Of a DNA stretch of 64,000 bases, positions 33,657 to 42,306 are shown piece after piece. The notes under the pieces are model-generated. The model saw only the letters and a program-made list of their open reading frames with translations. It was not told where the DNA came from and made no database searches. Positions within the stretch are counted from its first letter, which is position 1, and every line of letters begins with the position of its first letter. The translations under genes were made by a program, and so were the position numbers. Origin of the DNA: Granulicella sp. L56 (GTDB lineage: Bacteria; Acidobacteriota; Terriglobia; Terriglobales; Acidobacteriaceae); assembly GCF_009765835.1 (NCBI RefSeq), contig NZ_LMUS01000006.1, positions 2,549,369-2,613,368 on the forward strand. Direction: 5' to 3'.

Positions 33657-35689
33657 GCAGGTATCCTCTCCGGATCGAAGGCGATTCGTTCCTGGTCAAA
33701 CCACGACATGGTGACGGGCAGGAAGTCAGGCTTGAGATAGCAGTAGGTAGGTCGCAGAGGGCTCACACCATCGAAGGCGACGACCACGGACTGCGCGTTC
33801 TTGAGGTCGAAGAACACCTTCTCTTCAAAGAGTGGCTCCGCATGCTTTTGGTACTGCTTGGAAGCGGAGACAGAGCCTTTGCTGGACGACGTGCGGCCAC
33901 TGAGCCAGCCGACATTGGCATTGGTCGAGGACTCGGAGACGGTATAGCTGATGCGGGTGCGGTCGGCTTTGCCACACAACTCGGAGGCATACCGGGCCGT
34001 CTCCGGGTCGGTCGTCGTGAGGAAGACCTTGTTGCGGAGCGCCTGCAGCAATGTTTTGACGCCCTCATTGGGTAGCGCATCCTTAAGGCTGGAGATACTC
34101 TGCGTGGCGACAATTGGAATGCACTTTGGTTGCCGAGAGAGAGACAGAAAGCGTTCATCGCCTGTCGGGTTGTCGCCGCCGACCGTGGCGAAGTTCTGGT
34201 ACTCATCACAGATGAAGACGGTCGGACGAAAGTGTCTCTCGGGGTTTGCGTCCATCCTGGGGATACGGAGTTGCACGGCACGCTGATAGTCGATCTTCAT
34301 CATGGTGCCGATTGTCTTCGCCAGCGCCGGATTCAGGGCCACGGGAAAGTTCAAGCCGACGACCGCTCCCGATTCGATCAGTTCGTCAAAGGGGGGCAGG
34401 ACGATACCATGCGGATCAGTAGCGCATGGCTTGCCGTCGTAGAGCTCCTTCGGAGGACAGAAAACACGGCGCACGTCAGGGTCGGTCTCGAAGAGCGAGA
34501 GGAAGACGGCGATACCCTGGATGATGGAGGTTTTAACCTCGGAGCGAAAGAACTTCCAGTGCTCCCAGTACCAATACTGGATGCTGTCGAAGCGGTCCCG
34601 GTGCTCTGGTCGATAGGGCTTGCGAGTGAAGACGTCGAACGCTGCGGAGGTCTCTTGTGTGAGCAGGTTTTCCAGCGTGTCCGTCCATGCGATCAGGTAA
34701 AGGCCAGCATCTTTGTTCCACGCGAAGCCGAGCGGAGATAGCAGATCTTCATGTTCCCGGTACTCGTACTTGCCCATACCGATATAGCTGGTAGTACTGA
34801 AACGTGAACCCACCTCGGTCAGCAACTCCTCCAGCCTTCCGGCGCTGATGACGGTACGGAAGAGATCGACCATCGTGAGGTATCCATCACGGATTCGGTG
34901 CAGCAGGATCACATACCGCACAAGATCGGTGTACGACTGCTGCCAGAAAGGCTCCTTGCCCCTACCCCATATCGACGTGATGATGGAGGCGATGTTGAAC
35001 GCCTGGGCGTAAGCATCGAGCGAATTGTTCAGCGGGTTATAGCGTACGTGGCCATCTAGCGAAACCTCTACATAATCCTGTTCGCGCCCGCACCATTTGA
35101 GGATGCGCTGAAGCTGACGGCAAAGATCGCCTTTGACCTCGAGCACGATACCCGAGAGTCTGCGCGAGGGATCGTCGGCGCGATACGCGAACAACTGACG
35201 CATCGCCGGCAAAATCAGCCCATAGGTTTTGCCCGAGCCGATGGAGCCAAACGATGCGATGCCGGTATAAAGACCGCGCTCCGGGATCGAGAGCCACTGC
35301 GGAGCCGGACTGGGCTTCGGGACTAGCTGACGGTGAACCTCTCCAAGGACTAAGGACAAATCTCCTCGCGTGCGCGGATCGGAATACGGAGGAAGGGCAC
35401 CTACAGGCTGTTCCAAATCGTCCCGATAGAGATGGACATATAGCAATGAGAAGATCATGGAACACGCTATGAACGGAGTCGAATATAGAAAGAGGGTATA
35501 GCTCCACGCTACTGCGTGAAAGATGGGAGGCCTCTCCAGCTCCATCAGACACAGGAATGGATTGGCTATATTGAGTGGAAACATGCTATTGAGGACGATG
35601 CCACTGGCCACGCTCATCCCAAGCGCGAGCACCATGCGGTTGTCGACCAGTAGCCGGAGGATCTTCTGAAATTGAACTCTGACGCCCAT
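33653..35689 (-). CDS. virD4: Type IV coupling protein (VirD4/TraG family)
   Basis: The 678-residue protein has two N-terminal transmembrane segments (ALGMSVASGIVLN; FIACSMIFSLLYVHLY), then the nucleotide-binding domain with Walker A SFGSIGSGKTYG (about 145-156) and Walker B VFICDEYQNFATVGG. It includes SLSRQPKCIPIVATQS, which is typical of TraG/VirD4 proteins. It links the relaxosome to the secretion channel. It is followed directly by virB11 and preceded, 15 bp upstream, by a small ribbon-helix-helix-like gene, a plausible relaxosome partner. Confidence 0.9.
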   Translation of the reverse strand: MGVRVQFQKILRLLVDNRMVLALGMSVASGIVLNSMFPLNIANPFLCLMELERPPIFHAVAWSYTLFLYSTPFIACSMIFSLLYVHLYRDDLEQPVGALPPYSDPRTRGDLSLVLGEVHRQLVPKPSPAPQWLSIPERGLYTGIASFGSIGSGKTYGLILPAMRQLFAYRADDPSRRLSGIVLEVKGDLCRQLQRILKWCGREQDYVEVSLDGHVRYNPLNNSLDAYAQAFNIASIITSIWGRGKEPFWQQSYTDLVRYVILLHRIRDGYLTMVDLFRTVISAGRLEELLTEVGSRFSTTSYIGMGKYEYREHEDLLSPLGFAWNKDAGLYLIAWTDTLENLLTQETSAAFDVFTRKPYRPEHRDRFDSIQYWYWEHWKFFRSEVKTSIIQGIAVFLSLFETDPDVRRVFCPPKELYDGKPCATDPHGIVLPPFDELIESGAVVGLNFPVALNPALAKTIGTMMKIDYQRAVQLRIPRMDANPERHFRPTVFICDEYQNFATVGGDNPTGDERFLSLSRQPKCIPIVATQSISSLKDALPNEGVKTLLQALRNKVFLTTTDPETARYASELCGKADRTRISYTVSESSTNANVGWLSGRTSSSKGSVSASKQYQKHAEPLFEEKVFFDLKNAQSVVVAFDGVSPLRPTYCYLKPDFLPVTMSWFDQERIAFDPERIPA

Positions 35690-35704
35690 GTGTCGATGCC
35701 TTTC

Positions 35705-36001
35705 TTATGCGCGAGTTGCCGCGTTCGCAACGGGTTCGGATACAGGCTTGATGGGTGTGGGTGATGGTTTTGTAGTACTGGCAGCCCGTGCAGCATTCGC
35801 GGCAGAGCTGGCCTTGTATTTTTGGAAATCCTCATCCTGAGTCAGTGCGAAACGCAGTAGCTCGTTGACGATATAGTTGGTTTCGTTGTTCGACCACTCA
35901 GCCAGTAGCTCGATGTCATCGGCCACAGTCTGGTCGATGGAGGATTGCAGCTTCGCGCGCCGAATCCTGCTGACGCCGTGTTCTAGTTTTAGTTTGCTCA
36001 T
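35705..36001 (-). CDS. Small RHH-like protein next to the coupling protein (98 aa)
   Basis: The basic N-terminus (KLEHGVSRIRRAKLQSS) and the sequence DQTVADDIELLAEWSNNETNYIVNELLRFAL look like the strand-helix-helix of CopG/MobC-type DNA-binding proteins. An Ala/Pro/Thr-rich, probably disordered tail follows. Genes of this type beside virD4 often encode relaxosome accessory factors that bend oriT. The inverted-repeat-rich gap just upstream (36002-36234) would be a natural binding region. The function is inferred. Confidence 0.5.
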   Translation of the reverse strand: MSKLKLEHGVSRIRRAKLQSSIDQTVADDIELLAEWSNNETNYIVNELLRFALTQDEDFQKYKASSAANAARAASTTKPSPTPIKPVSEPVANAATRA

Positions 36002-36078
36002 GGATATCTCCTGTCGATGTAGGTGTGACCTTGTGTCTATCTGTCCTGATTGCGATATGAACCAGCGATTGATGTTGA

Positions 36079-36218
36079 ACTGATCCGGTTCAGCTTCAGC
36101 GCAGATCAGTGAAATATCCGCGTCCGATATTTTCTGGATACGTGTTGTGTTCGGGCGGGAGCGACCAGCGGGGCGTCAGCCGTCGCGGAAACCCCGGAGG
36201 GCTGGGTCGCTCCCGCCC
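36079..36218. other. Inverted-repeat-rich intergenic region, candidate oriT
   Basis: In the 233-bp gap between the 359-aa gene and the RHH-like gene there are three nested or adjacent dyads. ACTGATC (36079-36085) pairs with GATCAGT (36104-36110). A TATCC...GGATA dyad spans about 36115-36139. A perfect 14-bp repeat GGGCGGGAGCGACC (36153-36166) pairs with its complement at 36205-36218 around a GC-rich 38-nt centre. No T-run follows on either strand, so a simple terminator is less likely. The location between relaxosome-type genes makes it an oriT candidate. Confidence 0.35.
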
Positions 36219-36234
36219 CCGCCCTTGTTCTTCT

Positions 36235-37314
36235 CTACTCACCTCCGTCGTTAAGTGCTTGTTGTGCAACGAGTTGCTTGCCAAGCAGAAGCGACTCACT
36301 AGACCGCCCGCTAGACCCGAGTTGCGGCTGTGGTTTCCGCTCTCGCCGAAACTGATAGAGCGGATAGGTGTACGGCAGAAGGGCCGTTGTGAACTTTGCC
36401 TGCGGTCCCTGCTGCTGAAATCGCTGACGGATGCGCTCGGCATTCGTACTGCCTATCTGCCAGGCCGCACACAATGCCTGATGTTCGAGCGTCGTGTAGA
36501 TGTGTTCACCCTCGCGCAGGACCGCAAGGTCGCGCAGTGTGACAGGACGTCTCTGGGTGTCGTGACTCTCGCGTGCGCCCAGGTATTCAAGAAAATGATC
36601 GACACCGCGAGGCGTCATGGCAGTGACGCCAAGCGCGCGTGTCATTGGATAGAGCACAGCAAAGACCTTGCCGACACGCTCAAAGTTCCGGTCGGAGTCA
36701 GCAAGGTACAGCAACTCGAAGCCGGGGAGCGCGGCGAAGACAGCGCGATACCGGCGCAGGAAATTCTCGAAACCGCTGGTGGAAAGAGTGCCTTCGTCGA
36801 TGAAGCTGAAGCGGACGCTCCGCTCTCCGTATATAAGGATGGGGAATTCTTCGGGAAACAGATGCACGCTTCCCGTTCCAACCGGGAGAAGGTTTTCGCT
36901 CAGGCCGAGGGTCTGAGTGAAGAAGTCATGCCTGCTCTCCGAGGAATCGAGGAGCCTATCGCCGAGGTGGTCAAGGACGAAGTCCAAGACCATGAGGCGG
37001 CTCTTGATGTGGGAATCACCCTTTAGTCGGCGGTGCTGCGAAGCTGCCAGCCCGACTGCGGCGTACATCTCTCGGGACGTCAGGTGATAGACATAGCGAG
37101 CCTGCCCGCAGGCGACGCTTTGGAGATGACCAAGTGCGGTGGCTTTCCGCAGGAGCTGCGCGGCGATAGCTCCGCGCTCCCGGCGAATGAAGCGGTCGTA
37201 CTGGCGGCGCAGGAAATAGCCGGAGTGCAGGACGACCAGGTACAGGAACGCGGCCTCGCGTTCCGTGTATCCCACAGACTCCAGCACCGGGACGGGATCG
37301 TAGCCGAGACTCAT
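36235..37314 (-). CDS. Conserved element protein of unknown function (359 aa)
   Basis: I do not recognise this family with certainty. The N-terminus (PVLESVGYTEREAAFLYLVVLHSGYFLRRQYDRFI) looks like a winged helix of a replication-relaxation-type protein. The middle contains RLMVLDFVLDHL and FLRRYRAVFAALPGFELLYLADS, and the C-terminus is Gln/Arg-rich. No HUH or catalytic Tyr/His cluster typical of MOB relaxases is obvious. Its start overlaps the stop of the next upstream gene (ATGA, 37311-37314), so both are made together. Because the element lacks a recognisable relaxase, this pair is a candidate for that job (inference). Confidence 0.6.
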   Translation of the reverse strand: MSLGYDPVPVLESVGYTEREAAFLYLVVLHSGYFLRRQYDRFIRRERGAIAAQLLRKATALGHLQSVACGQARYVYHLTSREMYAAVGLAASQHRRLKGDSHIKSRLMVLDFVLDHLGDRLLDSSESRHDFFTQTLGLSENLLPVGTGSVHLFPEEFPILIYGERSVRFSFIDEGTLSTSGFENFLRRYRAVFAALPGFELLYLADSDRNFERVGKVFAVLYPMTRALGVTAMTPRGVDHFLEYLGARESHDTQRRPVTLRDLAVLREGEHIYTTLEHQALCAAWQIGSTNAERIRQRFQQQGPQAKFTTALLPYTYPLYQFRRERKPQPQLGSSGRSSESLLLGKQLVAQQALNDGGE

Positions 37315-38378
37315 AGGTCGAGAACATCCCGCATCATGAAGTGTTCGTTTTCGATCTTCGCGGTAATGGAGGCGCGGTCGGCGCCGGCAGCGTAGGCGCG
37401 GAAACCTGCCTGCGCTTTATCACGCAGGTGACCGGCGCTATACGCTGCAGTCAGGACTTCGATGTCTTCGTGGCCAGTGCGAGAACCCTGGTCGATGTCC
37501 TCACCGGACTTTGGTTCACGGTCGAACTCAATCCGCGCATCGGGAATCTGGATGCTGCCATCAACGACGGGCAGCTCCTGCTGTTTGGCGACCTTTTCTT
37601 TGATCTCCGCCATGTCGCGTTTCGGATCGGCCTTAAGCTCGGCGTAGATGGCTTTCTGAACCTCAGCCTTAATCTCAAAATCGAGTTTCACGCGGAGGTT
37701 CGTACCACCCTGGTCCGTGATCTTCTCTGCCTCTTTCCCATAGGCACGGTAGATCAGAGAGTCATGTTCCATCTCACGCGGCTTGACGAAGCCCGCATAA
37801 ATGGCTTGGCCTGTTGGAACCTCGCCGCTCTTGCGGAGCCATGCGCGACCGTCTTTGGTCAGCGTGGCGACCTCCGCACGGTCGATACTGCGGCGCTTCC
37901 CATCGCGGCGGAGATTGATGTGGCGTGTTGTGACCAGGCCTTTGGAGCGGAGGTAATTCAGGTCCTCACGCAGTGTGCGCCGTTTTCCTCCGTAGACCGC
38001 ATCCGCAAGATCGTCGGTGCGGACGACACGGAAGCGTCCCAACTCCAGCATTGCCCTGCGCTCCTCGGGCCTGAGCTGTACGCCGATGGTTTGGGCAGGC
38101 ATGCGATGCCGTTGCGGACGTCGGCTGTCCGGCGCTTCACGCGGGTCCGCGGCCCGGTGCTGTTGTGGCGACTCATGCTTTTTGTGCGGCGCAGACTTGG
38201 AACGACACGGTGGCTCATGGTTCAGCCTGTGCTCGTCGGCTCGTTCGGACAGCGCCTTCAGTCGGCGCGTAATCGGATGCGACTCCTGTTCTTTGAGAAC
38301 ATTTCGTTCAGCGGACGTTGAAGCGTCAGGCGCGATATTGTGGCGCTGAGGAACATCGTGGGGAATATCGAGCCTCAT
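37311..38378 (-). CDS. Replication-relaxation-like winged-helix protein (355 aa)
   Basis: The first ~100 residues are basic, His/Pro/Arg-rich and probably disordered. From about residue 105 a winged helix of the replication-relaxation type appears (LELGRFRVVRTDDLADAVYGG, TLREDLNYLRSKGLVTTRHI), then a helical part with KLDFEIKAEVQKAIYAELK and a C-terminal ADRASITAKIENEH. Proteins of this kind are known on actinobacterial plasmids and integrative elements, where the name suggests a role in DNA processing. It sits between three small genes and the 359-aa gene in a tightly overlapping set. Confidence 0.5.
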   Translation of the reverse strand: MRLDIPHDVPQRHNIAPDASTSAERNVLKEQESHPITRRLKALSERADEHRLNHEPPCRSKSAPHKKHESPQQHRAADPREAPDSRRPQRHRMPAQTIGVQLRPEERRAMLELGRFRVVRTDDLADAVYGGKRRTLREDLNYLRSKGLVTTRHINLRRDGKRRSIDRAEVATLTKDGRAWLRKSGEVPTGQAIYAGFVKPREMEHDSLIYRAYGKEAEKITDQGGTNLRVKLDFEIKAEVQKAIYAELKADPKRDMAEIKEKVAKQQELPVVDGSIQIPDARIEFDREPKSGEDIDQGSRTGHEDIEVLTAAYSAGHLRDKAQAGFRAYAAGADRASITAKIENEHFMMRDVLDL

Positions 38379-38668
38379 TCGCCCTCCTCGCCGTCGCCAC
38401 GCTCCGTGGGAGCGGGCGCAAACTCAATGGAAGCCTGAGAGGTGTGGGACTTCGAGGAGTGCCTCTTTGGGCGATCATTAGTCGGAGTCGGCACGGAGGT
38501 TTCACCAGAAGCCGGCGCGGGCGTCGGGCCGTAGCCGACGACACGGCGCACGTCGTAGTCGGCCACTCGCGTGAAGCGGTTCATTTCTTTCTCGGCAGCT
38601 TCCCGCATGGCACAGATCTTGCCGACAAGGTCCGGTGTGCGTTCCTGATACTGGTCTTCACCCTGCAT
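38375..38668 (-). CDS. Hypothetical element protein (97 aa)
   Basis: A helical N-terminal half (LVGKICAMREAAEKEMNRF) is followed by a Pro/Thr/Ser-rich acidic tail. Its stop overlaps the following gene's start by four bases (38375-38378) and it starts 2 bp after the membrane-protein stop, so it belongs to the same operon. No family recognised. Confidence 0.5.
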   Translation of the reverse strand: MQGEDQYQERTPDLVGKICAMREAAEKEMNRFTRVADYDVRRVVGYGPTPAPASGETSVPTPTNDRPKRHSSKSHTSQASIEFAPAPTERGDGEEGE

Positions 38669-38670
38669 CG

Positions 38671-38976
38671 CTATCGCTCCTCCTCATCTCCGAACTGCGC
38701 GAGGATTTCGCCTGAGAGTTCGCTCTGTCCCGTATGGATCTCCTGATCGAGATGCCGGAGCTTGCGGCCAGTGTCGCGCAAGAAGAATTTGCGCTCGATC
38801 CAAATAGTGAGGCCGAGGATGTTGGCGAAGAGCAGAGCGCAGTAAAGCGCGATGCTCTGCAGATAGTTTTGCAGAATCAGGCTCCGCCACGGAGTGAGGA
38901 AACGTAACTCGTGACTCAGCCAGAAGCCGAGCGCGAGAAAGATCAGGGTGGCAACGAAGACAGCGTTAGCAAACAT
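38671..38976 (-). CDS. Small membrane protein with coiled-coil-like tail (101 aa)
   Basis: Two hydrophobic segments (AVFVATLIFLALGFWLSHEL and SIALYCALLFANILGLTIWIE) are followed by a charged C-terminal helix (LRHLDQEIHTGQSELSGEIL). An AAAGGGAT sequence precedes the start. It lies at the head of the operon of unknown element proteins, 89 bp after the SSB-like gene. It could anchor a DNA-processing complex at the membrane, but that is inference. Confidence 0.5.
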   Translation of the reverse strand: MFANAVFVATLIFLALGFWLSHELRFLTPWRSLILQNYLQSIALYCALLFANILGLTIWIERKFFLRDTGRKLRHLDQEIHTGQSELSGEILAQFGDEEER

Positions 38977-39065
38977 CGGTATCCCTTTCGCCGCGAAAAA
39001 TGAGCGGTATGGTCAGGAGAAATGCGGAGAGGTGTCGGCCTCTCCGCAAAAACAAGCAGATGAAA

Positions 39066-39461
39066 TCAGCCATCCTCGCCAAGATCGACGAGCGCCTCAG
39101 GACGATCCAGCCTGGTGATCCGGGTTGCGTGAACGGCATAGGAGCCATGCTTCATCGGGAAGCGTTCGCCGGCAACAACGACGGTTCGTTCCTGCTGCTG
39201 CTCGCGGAGTTCGCCTTCGACTTCGAGGTAGTCGCCACGCCTCATGCCGCGAACCATGCCGCAGAAGTATGGGCCAGGGCAGATGATGCGATGCCAATCG
39301 GTGCGCGGGGTCCACTCGTTGGTGGAGAGGTCCCAAGTGCCGGCGACCGTCGCCAATAGCAGGATTGCGAATGAATCCACCTGGATGTGATCGGATGAGG
39401 GAGCCTCGGCATTCTTTCCGAGGAAGCCACTGAGCTTGACGGTGTTATCGAAGAGATTCAT
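39066..39461 (-). CDS. Single-stranded DNA-binding-like protein (131 aa)
   Basis: The OB-fold pattern of SSB is clear: VKLSGFLGKNAEA, FAILLLATVAGTWD, WTPRTDWHRIICPGPYF and RGDYLEVEGELREQ. It lacks the usual acidic C-terminal tip of a replication SSB, ending instead in DLGEDG, which may partly fulfil that role. The ATG at 39461 has GGGAGG upstream. It is 31 bp downstream of a second ssb gene, so the element encodes two SSB paralogues. They probably protect transferred single strands. Confidence 0.75.
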   Translation of the reverse strand: MNLFDNTVKLSGFLGKNAEAPSSDHIQVDSFAILLLATVAGTWDLSTNEWTPRTDWHRIICPGPYFCGMVRGMRRGDYLEVEGELREQQQERTVVVAGERFPMKHGSYAVHATRITRLDRPEALVDLGEDG

Positions 39462-39492
39462 GGTTGCACCTCCCGAGGGAGGACGACGCGGC

Positions 39493-39906
39493 CTAAGCCG
39501 CGTCGTCCTCCGTGATCGGCTCGGAATCGAGGTTCTCTGCGCGTGAGCTCTCGGGCTGCGCCAGCTTCTTGACGATGTTGGCGCGTATCTCCCAACCCCG
39601 GCGCTTGAGCGTGGTCTTCTTCTTGCCCTCGCCGACCTCGGCATCGAACTCGGTGCTGCGCAGCTCGCCCTCGATCTCGACGTAGTCGCCCTTCTTCAGG
39701 TCCTTCGCGTAGTCGGCGGGCTTGCCGAAGGCTACGATGCGGTGCCATTCGGTGTGGTTCACCCACTGCTGCGTCTGCTTTTCCTTGTAGCCCGACTTGG
39801 TGGCGAGCGAGAGGACGCTGAAGGTCTTCTGCTGTTTGGTGGCGAAGTTCTCGGCGTCCTTGCCGATGAAACCCTTCAGTTTGATGTTGTTTTCGTAGAG
39901 TGCCAT
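39493..39906 (-). CDS. ssb: Single-stranded DNA-binding protein
   Basis: This 137-residue SSB has NIKLKGFIGKDAE, TFSVLSLATKSGYK, HTEWHRIVAFGK and KKGDYVEIEGELRS, the conserved OB-fold core, and an acidic end (SEPITEDDAA) resembling the protein-interaction tail, although it lacks the final Phe. GGAG is eight bases upstream of the ATG. It heads the run of element genes 39.9 to 36.2 kb and is preceded by a 591-bp gene-free region that should hold the promoter. Confidence 0.8.
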   Translation of the reverse strand: MALYENNIKLKGFIGKDAENFATKQQKTFSVLSLATKSGYKEKQTQQWVNHTEWHRIVAFGKPADYAKDLKKGDYVEIEGELRSTEFDAEVGEGKKKTTLKRRGWEIRANIVKKLAQPESSRAENLDSEPITEDDAA

Positions 39907-40497
39907 GTCATTTCTCCTGTCTGTATTTGCCCGGATTGCCCTCGGGACACTCTTGCGCGAAGCGACGCGAGGTGCCCCGCTCCCAAGTGCCGAAGGCGTG
40001 TCTTTCTGCGGAGGCTCCGAAGAAAAAATCTCGCCCCGCAGGGGCCGCAGCCGCAGGGAGATTTTTTGTTTGGAAACCCAGACCCGAAGGGCGCCCGCAA
40101 GGGCGAAGCAGAACGCCGAGTGCCGCAGGGCGCGGGATAAGCACTGAAGCGAGTGACCGAGGGTGAGCAGGGAAAATACGGGAGAGATGGTGCTTTATGG
40201 AAACACCCTGAAGGATTCGATGGCAGTGAGGATGTCGGTGCAACCTGACAGCAGTGCAACGATACTCCGTTGTCTGCCACTGCTCCGGCTGCGAAAGCAG
40301 AGAGTGAGTGGACCATTGTTTTCGATGGCTCGCATCATCCTCGGTGCCCTGCCATGCGGAGGGCCTGGTTTTGGGCGACGGAGTTGAGTGCGAGTTGCAC
40401 GGCTCCAACTCCAGCGCGGAGGGGGCAAGAAGAAGGCCTGTGCCTCTATGCGGTTGGGACGTGCGTGGCAGTATCGTCCGAGTTTGCGGAAGCTGGT
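39907..40497. other. Long gene-free region with structured GC-rich repeats
   Basis: No frame here shows a family match; long frames on both strands look like by-products of high GC content. The segment carries the hairpin at 40023-40067 and several short GC-rich units (for example CCGCAGGGGC, CGCAAGGGCG, CCGCAGGGCG). It must also contain the ssb promoter and could hold an origin-like or regulatory site. Confidence 0.35.
40023..40067. terminator. Bidirectional terminator-like stem-loop
   Basis: AAAAAATCTC (40023-40032) and GAGATTTTTT (40058-40067) form a perfect 10-bp stem with A/T-runs on both outer ends. The 25-nt centre is GC-rich with its own hairpin (GCCCC-GCA-GGGGC). The T-runs make it a good intrinsic terminator for either strand, separating the methyltransferase transcript from the ssb operon. 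Confidence 0.55.
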
Positions 40498-42306
40498 TCA
40501 CCGGCTCCTCCGGTTGCCGAGATCGTCATGGAGGATGGCATCGACGGCAGCTATGCGTTGCCCAATCCAGTGCATAACCGGGACTGCCATCGAGTTGCCG
40601 AGAGCTTTGTAGCGAGGACCATCGGATGCACGCTTGCCACGATACTCGACCAGGGTGTAATTGCCGGGGAATCCTTGCAGGCGCTCGCACTCACGCGGTG
40701 TAAGTCGCCGGACGGCCATGTTTGGCCTCATCACTCCATCGACGCGTCCACCCTCGCCGCCGTGCTGAAGAGTGCCCGCGATATCAGTCGATGCAGTGAG
40801 TCCTCCAGACCAAGCGACAGGCTGCTCCTGAAGCACAGCAGTCGTCGAGCTGTTCTCGATGCTTCCAGGGGCTCGCGTGCGCAGGCTTCCGGCAATCTCG
40901 GTGGACGATGCCGCGTTTACGGTTTCGTCGCTGCCATGAAGCGTAAAAGCAACGGTCGGCGCATTGCGGCTGGTCGCATTTCCATTGGTTCCGAGCGAGT
41001 GCATCACATCACTGGCGAGGACATCTCCGTCCTGGTTCTGCGCGAAGGCAATGGCTACTTGTCCACCGCCGTTGGCATGGCTTCCGTTATGTCCCACGCC
41101 GCGTAGTGTCGGCGCAACATCGCCGGCATCGATGCCGGAGTCTTTAGAAGAGAAGGCAATGTATGACTGCTGCTTGGCACCCGGCTGTGCAGCCAGCGCC
41201 CCGACTGTTTTGCCATCACCGCCGTACAACTGCACTTCGTCGCGCGTGTTCTGGGCGAAGGCTACGGCCTGAGTTCCACCGCCGCTCTCCAGAGTGTGAG
41301 CAACATCATCGGAGAAGCCGCTGCCGTTGGACTGCGTGTGCGCGGTACAAATGGCGACAGGCACGACGGGCGTTCCTCGCCCGGTGCCATCCTCGCTCGC
41401 GTCGAACCCATCGGCTGAGAGCGAATGCGCGATCAGGGTTTCGGTTTCAAAGTCCTGTCTTCCCATGCCTCCGGCGTTCAGGCAATGGGAGATTTCATCT
41501 GTCGAGGAGAGGACGCCGACGCCTAGTTGATTGCGGACGAAGCCGTCTTTGCAGCCTGCGTCGATGGTGGGTGCGGTATCTGTGAGGCGACCGCCAGAAG
41601 GGCCGACCTCAACGCCTCCGGCAGGTCCTTGCCGCGCTTCTCGGCGCGGCGCAGGATGCCCCGACAGGCACGACTCGTCAAGTAATACCGCTGCGGGACC
41701 TCTCCAATCTCCAAGATGTCCGACAACGAAGACGCGGCGCCGTCGCTGGGGTACTCCGAAATGCTGAGCGTCCAGTACTCGGTAGGCGATCCCATACCCG
41801 AGTTCGACCAGCATCCCGAGGAAGGCTCCAAACGTCCGTCCATCGTCGATCGACAGGACACCGGGGACGTTCTCCCACACCAGCCATAGGGGCCTGAGTC
41901 TGCCAGCAAGCCGAGCAAACTCGATGGTGAGGTTGCCACGCGGGTCATCCAGTCCCGCTCGCTTACCGGCGACGGAGAAAGACTGGCAAGGTATTCCTCC
42001 GGCCAGAAGGTCGGTTGACCCAACATCCTCTCCTCCTATGCGCGTGAAGTCGCCAGCATTGATGACCGCGCCATCTACAGGCAGAGCAACGATGTTGCGA
42101 ATGGCTGCGGCGCGGCGCTTGGCCTCTTTTCTGTCCGGCGCATCGTGTGGGCTGGGCATGTGCATGGGCCGCGATGCGCGATAGCGCGAGCGCAAGAGCC
42201 AGCAACAGAAGGGATCGATTTCCGCGAACATGGCGGGTCTCCAGCCCAGCGGTCCCCATGCGACAGAGACGGCTTCGATGCCAGAACACACGGAGAGGTA
42301 TTTCAC
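40498..42306 (-). CDS. DNA (cytosine-5) methyltransferase
   Basis: The 602-residue enzyme has the C5-methyltransferase motifs in order: LSVCSGIEAVSVAW (cofactor binding, motif I), GGIPCQSFSVAGKR (catalytic Cys, motif IV), VWENVPG (motif VI), PQRRRRVFVVG (motif VIII), then ALGNSMAVPV (motif X). A long target-recognition insert (about 240-530) holds loosely repeated DVAxTLxxGG and VAFAQN-type units, as often seen in phage-type enzymes. The start is a GTG overlapping the upstream pseudo-receiver stop. No restriction nuclease is adjacent, so it is probably an orphan enzyme protecting the element during transfer. Confidence 0.88.
   Translation of the reverse strand: MKYLSVCSGIEAVSVAWGPLGWRPAMFAEIDPFCCWLLRSRYRASRPMHMPSPHDAPDRKEAKRRAAAIRNIVALPVDGAVINAGDFTRIGGEDVGSTDLLAGGIPCQSFSVAGKRAGLDDPRGNLTIEFARLAGRLRPLWLVWENVPGVLSIDDGRTFGAFLGMLVELGYGIAYRVLDAQHFGVPQRRRRVFVVGHLGDWRGPAAVLLDESCLSGHPAPRREARQGPAGGVEVGPSGGRLTDTAPTIDAGCKDGFVRNQLGVGVLSSTDEISHCLNAGGMGRQDFETETLIAHSLSADGFDASEDGTGRGTPVVPVAICTAHTQSNGSGFSDDVAHTLESGGGTQAVAFAQNTRDEVQLYGGDGKTVGALAAQPGAKQQSYIAFSSKDSGIDAGDVAPTLRGVGHNGSHANGGGQVAIAFAQNQDGDVLASDVMHSLGTNGNATSRNAPTVAFTLHGSDETVNAASSTEIAGSLRTRAPGSIENSSTTAVLQEQPVAWSGGLTASTDIAGTLQHGGEGGRVDGVMRPNMAVRRLTPRECERLQGFPGNYTLVEYRGKRASDGPRYKALGNSMAVPVMHWIGQRIAAVDAILHDDLGNRRSR

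Noticed and set aside
36109..37026. Long plus-strand frame opposite the 359-aa element gene
   Set aside because: It mirrors a gene with overlapping neighbours and good operon structure on the minus strand; its own sequence shows no family pattern and no ribosome site.
37341..38321. Long plus-strand frame (326 codons) opposite the replication-relaxation-like gene
   Set aside because: Antisense to a gene with a recognisable winged helix and coupled start; low-complexity composition from high GC.
39908..40501. Minus-strand 197-codon frame in the gene-free region upstream of ssb
   Set aside because: Composition is Pro/Arg/Ser-rich as expected of GC-rich non-coding DNA, it crosses a strong stem-loop, and no family pattern is seen.
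40270..41106. Plus-strand frame of 278 codons opposite the C5 methyltransferase
   Set aside because: The minus strand carries all methyltransferase motifs across this stretch, so the plus frame is a mirror.
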